From Ampelocalamus luodianensis (taxonomy: Eukaryota > Streptophyta > Magnoliopsida > Poales > Poaceae), in NCBI GenBank assembly GCA_036346255.1, contig CM070625.1, positions 39,560,520-39,624,519 on the forward strand: 64,000 nucleotides of DNA, written 5' to 3'. The notes under the pieces are model-generated. The model saw nothing but the letters and a program-made list of their open reading frames with translations. It was not told the DNA's origin and made no database searches. The position numbers and the translations under genes are program-made. Positions 56,368-64,000 of the stretch are shown piece by piece; position 1 is the first letter of the stretch, and each line of letters opens with the position of its first letter.

Positions 56368-59300
56368 TGTGAGGACCCCAGTTTATTTGGCTTGTAATGC
56401 TTAACCATCCACCTGGCCCTAGCATCACAAATCAAATAAACTAAGCATCGAGATATGTATACTTCCCAGAACTGCAGTATACACACCTCTTTACAAAATC
56501 ATGCATCAATTCCATTCTAAACATAGAGTCCAAAGCATCACGATACTAAACAGTAGACAAACAAAGTATAGTTATTACAACAGAGGGCCGACCGGCCAAA
56601 AGACAAACAGATAACAAAGTAACAATGGAAGCAAAGTGCCATAAGATGGCTATAAACAAAAGCCAATTAGTGTGCCTCACCACAAGGCAACCAACTGACC
56701 GCCAAGCTAGTCGTCCCAAAACCCGCACATCTCACAAAAGTAAGGCCCTTGGGGCTCACCGCCTCTCTACAACAAAACATTAAGCAAAGCAAATGAGTAC
56801 AAAAATGTACTGCAAGACTGACGTGTGGACTAATGGACCTATGCATAAACTACATGCAAGCTTATTTGAGTGGAGGCTGTATGGCTCATTTTAGCACAAA
56901 GCAAACTTTATTTGCAATAATGTAATACATTTAAAAGCAAGTTGGCAATTCATTTTTATTGTTGAAATAACAGCAAGAGCAAAAATAATATCAGTAAGTA
57001 GATGACAACATCCTGGAAGTGATTAACCCATTAGTCACCACGACCATAGCATGAATTACCCATTCATGCCACCCATGTCAAGTTTTAATTAAAAGGTTGT
57101 AGTCTAGTTCTCACGGGGCGTATCCGAGCGTGTCCATAACCTAGGACGAGGCTATTCGAATAGTTTTAACCCTGCAGGGGTGTACCAATATACCCACACT
57201 TCAGACCGCCTTTTTTCCACAAAAGCACACTTCCGAAGGTATGCCGGCACAGCTAAGTCCTACGAGATATTTCCAATATTGTGTATTAACTACGAGCCGC
57301 TCGTATGGATAAAATCCATACGCTTACATGGTAAAGCCGAAAAGACAACTACCCACAAAGGGTAAAGCTTTTCGAACAACTACCATGCTCCCAACACCAT
57401 CCCTCCTGCGACCCCCTACGACTCGGAGCCAATACCTGCCAAAGTACTAAGTCAAGAGAGGTCCCATACCCTCTAATGTGGTTAGCACGCAAAATGCTCA
57501 AGACGTGGCGCAAGTAACTCGGTCCTTGTTGACTCGGGCACCATTCCACTCACACCAAAAACACACCAACATACCATTGTGCCCAAGTCCAAATCATTTT
57601 TTTTTCATTTTTAGTTTTCACAATTAAACATAGCATAAATACTGAAACACAAAGTTATAAAATTTTTGTGTGATCAAGGTTACCGACTAAGTCGATAACC
57701 GCCCAATTCTACCGATAACTAAGCATGTCTAAGCAGTTAATTCGTATCTACTAAGTGACAAGAGATCATCCAACGATCTCTAATCACAGCAAATAACCTA
57801 GGCTCAGGTAGTAGAGGAATATCATTTACCTGCAGATTATGCAACTAAAGGGCCCACTAACCATATTTTAACAACAAAATAGCAATGCATACATACAAGT
57901 TGCAAACAAAATATTAGTTTTGAATATAAAGGGATTAACATGATCAAACTACTTGCCTGGTTGCTACTGCTCAAAATGTTGTTGAGGCTCACTCTCGATA
58001 ATACCAGAATCGTCGCAATCTATCGATCGAGCAAAAAGGGCAAATAAGAACGAATAACACCGATAATAACCAAAATTCAATTTCATCTAATATGCACAAA
58101 ATTCATACAGTAGGTAGAGAATGATTTTATAAAATTTTAGAGACAGAGAACATTTTATTTGGAGATATGAAAAATTTTCTAAGAATTTTCTAAGTTAAAA
58201 ATACATAAAAACACCATTTTAATTATTTAACAAAATTTTATGAATATAACCATACTTAAAACCTATTCTGATAAAAAGTACATTAAAAATGAAAATTTAC
58301 AAAATTGGTTTCACTCGATTTGGATCAAAATTGATTTAGTTATGGATTTTCTTAGTTAAATGAATTAACAGTGCAACAGAAATTCAATTTGGAAATCCTA
58401 AAAGCATTAATTTCTTTTTCTACCGGCGCTTAGCTGACCCACGGTCATTGACCAGTGGGACCGAGCGAAAATGCTGACCGAGTCAGCCTTGACCCAGCCC
58501 CGCCGAGGGTGACGTCGAAGGCGTAAAATGTGAATACGCCTTCGGCTCATTCAAAGCATACTTTTCAAAGTGCGCCAATGATAACCGGCCACGAGGGCCC
58601 ACATGACAGCGACTGAGAAAGAAAAATAGGATAAAAACACTTGGGTTTTTCTGTTCACGGGGCCCGCGTGTCAGTGGAACAAAAAGGTTTATAATTTGGT
58701 TAAACCGACACCAATTAGCCCTAACGATCGCGATTAGATTTCGCGACGCTACAAGAATCGCCCGAGGGCCCGGACAACAGAGGAGCTCGTGGTCGAGACC
58801 TTGCCGGGCGCACGCTCGTGGCGTGGTCCATGGCGGCGTGGGATCACGACCAAATGGGTATCCTACGCTACCGCGGCTACGGTGGTCGGGCACCACGAGA
58901 TGGACCGGAGCGGCGGCGCGACGTGAAATGACGGCGGCGAGCTACGACCGAAATGGCAAAACGTAGAGCGATGAACTTGCAAGCAATAAAGCGTGCGCAC
59001 GAGTGACCAAGGTGTACTAGGAGCTCACCGGAATGACGCGGAGAGGAGGAGCTTGCTGGAGATAGCCTGTCGGCGATAAACCGCGGCGGCGGCCAAGGTG
59101 TCACCGGGGAGGGAGTAGCCTGAGCAAAAACAGGAGAAGAGAGAGGTGGAGATAGCTTGGGTGAGTGCACGAGATGGTGCTTGCGCGGGCAATTTGTTCT
59201 AGGAACCAACTCACCTGAGATGAGGACGAAGATTCAAACTTTCGCCCGAGGAAGCGGAAAACTGAAATTCGACGGCTCCTACGAATAAAACTCAAAATTA

Positions 59301-59722
59301 GTTGAGGGGAAAGCATAGTGGGGAGCTGGAACACGAGATGACACGCAAAGGAAAAGATGGGCTTCACTGGTTGTGGGGATGACACGACGGCGGCGCCACG
59401 GCCGTGAACCAGAGCTCGCGCACCCCCTCGGTTCGAGCTCAGGGGAAGCAATGGATGGCAGGAAATGGCCTTATGGTGTCCAAAGGAGGAAGAGGAAGCT
59501 TCAGGTGTCCTTAAGTAGGGAGAGGGGCGGAGAAACGCGAGAGGAGGAGCCCTCGACGCCGATGCGCTCGGGAGCAGAGGCTGTGAGCTGGTGAGGGAGA
59601 TGACGGGCGATTAATGACGCTCAGGGTATGGGCTAGCAGCGGAAGATGCGGCCGAGGTGAGGCGCGTGAGAACACCGGGAACGGGTGGATGGACTGCAAG
59701 GCAAGGTGGCACACATGCACGT
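56368..59722 (-). mobile_element. LTR H, minus orientation, interrupted by E
   Basis: Starts TGTGAGGACCCCAGTTTATTTGG three bases after G and matches F closely from 56368 on. Contains CACGAGGGCCCACATGACAG (58591) and GGGGCCCGCGTGTCAGTGG (58659). It reaches only mid-LTR at 59722, where LTR E starts; the rest must lie beyond the window. Frames in the GC-rich part (58480-59600) overlap on both strands and show no known domain. Confidence 0.65.
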
Positions 59723-62700
59723 TGTCACAACCCCAACAATTAAAAAGGATTAATGAGTATTCCATTAGCATGCACTATTGATTTCAAAACATTTCCATAA
59801 TATATTGTACATGGAAAATCTAATTTGAGGTGAACATACCCATCAAAATTTGCATTTCACTTCAAATCAGTGATAAAAAGTTGTGATCATAATCTGAAAC
59901 CAATTTAATTAAATACTAAATTAGTTTTCATGAATAAATATAATTTTTCCAAAATTTTTGGGACTAGGTTGAACCAAATGGAAATTCAAACCAACTTAAA
60001 AGACATACATTAAGTTTGAATTTAAATATCACAAAATACATTACGAATAATAGGGTTTCATAATTTTTATGGGAACTATATCTTCCCAGGACCCCCCACA
60101 AATTATTTCATGATTTTTGGGAATTTATTTCTAATTATAAACCCCACAAAGTTGCTAGACAGTTTTTAAATCTCACCAAACTTGAAAACCTAAACTCCAA
60201 CTATCGTTTCCTCCGATCAACCCGGCCGCGCAATGAGCCCAATCAACTAAACGCACCTCGTGTGAGCGTCCGATGGGGACTCAACGCTGAGATTGCATAC
60301 CCTTCGCCCCGCGCCACTTAACCTCTTTAAACCTCAACCTTCCGATCGAGATCTAGCGGCCGCTATTGGACCACGTCCTCCCTCCTACGCGCGAACGGAG
60401 AGCCGCTGACCGGTGGGCCCGAGCTGTCAGCCGTCTTCCTCCCGTCGCGCTCGCCGTAACACCAGCGCCACGCGGTCGCGCCGCTCGCTTCCCGCCGCTG
60501 CAGCCCCGTTAGTGCCGTGTGTTGCCGCCGCATGCAACCACCCTCGAGCTCCTCCGCTTCACGCCGCCTCCATCTCCGTCTTCTTCCCGTGCTTAAGTCA
60601 CCTCCAAGCGCCTCCTTTCCCTCATCTTTCCTCTCGGGTTTGAGGAAAGAGAGGCTTGTGCTTGCTCTCTACACGGGTGAGTTCCCTCCGCATGGTTTCG
60701 CCCACTTCCTTGATCCATGCCCTCTCCATTTTAGCTCATTTGAGCTTATGTCTTTGCTTGTAGGATCCGGGGCAAAACCAAGCTCTCGCTGCCTTCCAGA
60801 GCGCGCGCCCGAGGCCGCCTCCGTGCGACATCGCCTCGTGAGCTCCTACCTCCTTCTAGAGCGCCATCTTGTGCCCTTAACCCAACATTGCTTTCCCTCA
60901 ACCTTTTGGTCTTTTCTTCACAGGAGTTGGTGGATTTGGAATTTGCCCTTTGTCTACCAAGACCCTATTCACGTTCTTTTGTTGATTTGGTGAGCCATTC
61001 CTCTTTTGATCGCGTTTACCCCTTCTTCGCTACCTCCTGGACCTCTCCCAACTTTTCTTTGTTGGTTTCTTGGTGCAGGTTGGTCTCTGCTCGTGAACCC
61101 GAGCGCCACCGCCGCCATTAACGGCGATAAAGAGCCCTAGTGCTCCAACGCCCAACTTCACCCCGCAAGCTTCACAAGGGCCCCGTGCCTATCTTGGTGT
61201 TGGTTTTTCCCGAGAAGCCTCTGCATCGAGCGCCGCCGCACCCGCATATTCCTCCGCTCAACTCGTCGCCGACGCCGCCACCGCACTCCGTCGGCAACGA
61301 CTCTCGCAAGGTAGCCCTCCCTATTCTCTTTCCATCTTGCCTCGGCCCACGCACCCTCCGGCCTCCCCTCGCCGCCGACGAGCGTAGAAGCGTCGCGGTT
61401 TTTGCCGCTCGTTGTCGTATCCAACAACCGACAACGTAGCTAGATTAATTAGCTAAGCCCGCTTAATTAGCGAAATCATTGTTTAGTGCCGCGTTACGCG
61501 TGTAGTTTCTATTACATGTGGGCCCGTATGAACCGTTAAGTGAAATGTTGTTCAAAGACGTTTATCTTTATGAAGGCGCAATCATTAAGCACTAGAACTC
61601 GAATACACCTTTGTAGTTAGAAGACGATTCACTAGAATACGCCTTTAGTCCGTTCAAGTGAGACCGAGTCAAAGATTGACTGGTCAAAGCTTTGACCTCG
61701 TCCCGCTTATCGACCATCGCGGTGGCTAAAGGCGAGTAATGTATGTTAAATTCGTTTGGGAAAACCGAAAATGAATTGAAAAATTGAAATAGGTTTATTT
61801 ATACACCAAAAACATGGTAACTTCTAAAATGCATAACTATTTCATATTAACTCCAAATCACATGAAACCACTGAAATTTTCACTTTTGATAAAATTTATA
61901 TTAAAATTAGTTTCAAACCTTTCTCTGTAGCAGAAAGTATTGATTGAGATTAATCCATTAAAACCATTATTTGTACAATAGAAAAATGACTGATAACTTC
62001 AAAAATGCATAAGTAATTATTGAAACTCCAAAAACAAGTGAGACCACTTTTGATAATTTTCATTTTCAGTGAACTTAATTCTAAAAATGGTCTCCATATT
62101 ACTTCTGTCATAGAAACTATATTTGGGAGAATATAATCTTTAACTCCATTATTTTTATACTATAAAAGGCTGATAACTTTGAAAATCAATAACTAAATCA
62201 TAAGAACTCCAAATGAGACAAACTCAACTATTCTGAACTTGTATTAATATTACCTATTTACCCATGTAATCCTTTACCCCACCACTGTTCTACAAATTTT
62301 GGCCAAATAATTAAATTACATGACTTAAGGTTTAATGAAACCTGAAATTCAAAATAGCATAACTTCCAATTCATAATTCCAAATGGAATAATTCTTTTAC
62401 CTAAATCCATCTAAAATCACAACCTAAATACTGTAGAAAAAACATGCATTTTTGAGCATTTTGATTTTTGAGTTGTTTTCTGTATTTATTTGATGTTATA
62501 ATTATATAGATCCCAGCATATTGATATCGACACTTACGCCATGAGAGCGAGCAGCTACTGTACCAGCAAGGCAAACATCATTTGAACTTTCTTTTGCATC
62601 ATATTTGATCCCGCTTTGGTTAAGTTAGTGCAATGATAATTGCTTGCATGCTATTTTGATTATGTCAATATTTTTGTGATGTGTAGTTTAGTTATGTCCT

Positions 62701-64000
62701 ATGCTTGAGGTTAATCTTGAATTATGCCAACTCCTATATGCTTAAGATAGGATGTGATGATTATTGAATATGGGTTGCTTAGTCATGCAAGTCTAGATAT
62801 TTGTAGTTTGATTGCAGGCTAACCCGACAATTATGGGAAACCCCTACTTACCTCTTTATATTTATTTCAGATCTTCGATTCGTGTTATGAGCTAAAATTT
62901 GTCATTTTTAAAATGAGTTTTGGTCTGGACAAGTGTTGGTTAGTGATGGTGTCTTTGTGCACGAGAATTGGGTATGTGGAATGACTTGTTTGGACAATTG
63001 AGGACCGAACTTTGGTAACGCTGCATCTAAGTATACTCGTCTTTGCCACACGCGGGTTGGGAGCCATATGGTTAAGTAGGGGAGGGTTTTATTGTGTTAA
63101 GTCCTTGGTGGTGTAGGGGATGGCGCACTGAAATCCTATGTTCCTTAGAGTCGATGTAATCCTTTATAGTGTGCAAGGGAGCACCAATTCCTTTGTTTTG
63201 ATTGCATCAGATTTCCAATATAACTTGTGAGCCCCTAGCAAGTGCTATCGACGCTTGTACTAGGCAAGGAACCATCTCACAAGGGGGACTTAGCTCAATA
63301 GGACTTTCTTGCTGAAAATGACTATATCTTGATTTACCCAGCCAGCATACCATAGGAAGTGTGCTATTCCGCAGGCCTCGGAGGCTTACGCTAATCAAGT
63401 CGTGTGGGTAAAGTAGTACACCCCGCAGGTATCAATCTATTCGAATAGCCGTGTCCACGGTTATGGACAACCGCTTGAGTTCGGGAGTTACTATTGTTAG
63501 ACTTTTAATTAAAATTGTGGTTGAACTTGGTATTCGTCATGAACGGGATGTTCATGTGTTTAGTACATCAAAGTGGGCTGCCACTTTGGTCTTTGTATGA
63601 TTCAATTGTTTATTACTAAAATGCTTTACTATATGTTTTACTTCTACTTCAAATCTGATTTTAAATGGGCACATGAAAAACTAGTATGTGTAGGATGTTA
63701 ATTGTTGCGTCTCTTTCGCAAAACTAAACCAATATGAGCCATCCTTTGAATGACCCTTATGCATAACTATTTTTATTTGTGTAAGACTTGCGAGTACACT
63801 TGTACTCAGCCAGATGTTTGCTGGCCTTTTCAGGTGAGGAAGATTATGAGTATGACGATCTCGCTAGTGTTGACTTGGGTGACACTAATGAGTAGTGTGC
63901 TATCATTTAACCCCCAGTCGGTTGCCGATGGGTGATGGGCATACCACTACTGGTCTTTTGCTTTATCTATTTACTTCAGCTGCTACTTGATACTTTACTT
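59723..64000 (+). mobile_element. LTR E (D-related), plus orientation, runs off the window
   Basis: Starts TGTCACAACCCCAACAATT. Same order as the D LTR: GC-rich part with GTGGGCCCGAGCTGTCAG (60413), AT-rich part (61750-62500), GGACAAGTGTTGGTTAGTGATGGTG (62937, compare 41885), GTGTCCACGGTTATGGACAA (63450), and TTCAGGTGAGGAAGATTATGAG (63830). The D LTR ends about 0.4 kb after this point, so E should end soon past 64000. Whether it is solo or part of a full element cannot be seen. Frames at 60400-61440 have exon-like GC content but no domain I can name. Confidence 0.7.

Noticed and set aside
60413..61439. Multi-exon host gene in the GC-rich part of LTR E
   Set aside because: Position equals the GC-rich middle of the other large LTRs; frames are Pro/Ser/Arg-rich without a known domain. 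A gene captured by the LTR remains possible but unsupported.
1..64000. tRNA, rRNA, organelle DNA insertions, CRISPR arrays
   Set aside because: No cloverleaf, rRNA core sequence, plastid gene text or regular spacer array was recognised by eye; a tRNA or organelle search was not run.

Overview
This looks like plant nuclear DNA, most likely from a grass with a large, repeat-rich genome. Reasons: Ty3/Gypsy LTR retrotransposons nested several levels deep, very long LTRs (4-5.4 kb), a BARE/Angela-like Copia LTR, an RTE-type LINE/SINE tail, small DNA-transposon relics, and a fragment that reads like the PIR2-like helical domain family that is expanded in grasses. I see no rRNA, tRNA or CRISPR array, and no intact host gene. 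The species cannot be named from sequence alone.

Layout. 1-1507: unassigned sequence, then the left part of a decayed LTR-like block. 1508-6631: element A, a gag-only deletion derivative of a CRM-like Gypsy element, whose 5' LTR is split by a Copia solo LTR with an exact 5-bp target duplication. 6632-9128: continuation of the decayed block, with a tandemly duplicated RTE tail. 9724-10219 (minus): the only convincing host gene piece, two exons of a predicted plastid-targeted small protein. 10672-12385: a 5'-truncated L1 LINE with a 15-bp target duplication. 12630-13619: end of a Copia-like LTR next to a broken PIR2-like gene fragment. 13627-29448: an old LTR (family C) split by a 5.4-kb minus-strand solo LTR (F) and by a full-length, inactivated CRM-like element (B, 20983-28997, target duplication TTTGT).

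29462-29776: hAT-like MITE. 29777-32798: minus-strand LTR pieces I and J. 32799-53192: element C, whose internal region codes only a decayed gag-like protein with about ten zinc-knuckle units. Its 3' LTR is split by element D (39134-51968, target duplication GTCAT), a Tekay/Del-like chromovirus with 4.2-kb LTRs, an extra ORF upstream of gag, and an internal deletion that fuses RT to the integrase tail and chromodomain. 53193-64000: minus-strand LTRs G and H and a plus-strand LTR E that runs off the window.

Relative order of insertion, from the nesting: LTR block then A then Copia; C1 then F and B; J/G then C then D; H then E. Nothing here is an operon. The coding sequences are retrotransposon gag/pol relics, nearly all with stops and frameshifts. 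Many stops are Gln codons turned to TAG/TAA, as expected from 5-methylcytosine decay in silenced DNA. The features most worth following are the multi-knuckle gag of element C, the extra pre-gag ORF of element D, the coding tail of element B that runs into its LTR, and a repeated CAG/CTG-to-CG difference in the D/E/F LTR family.
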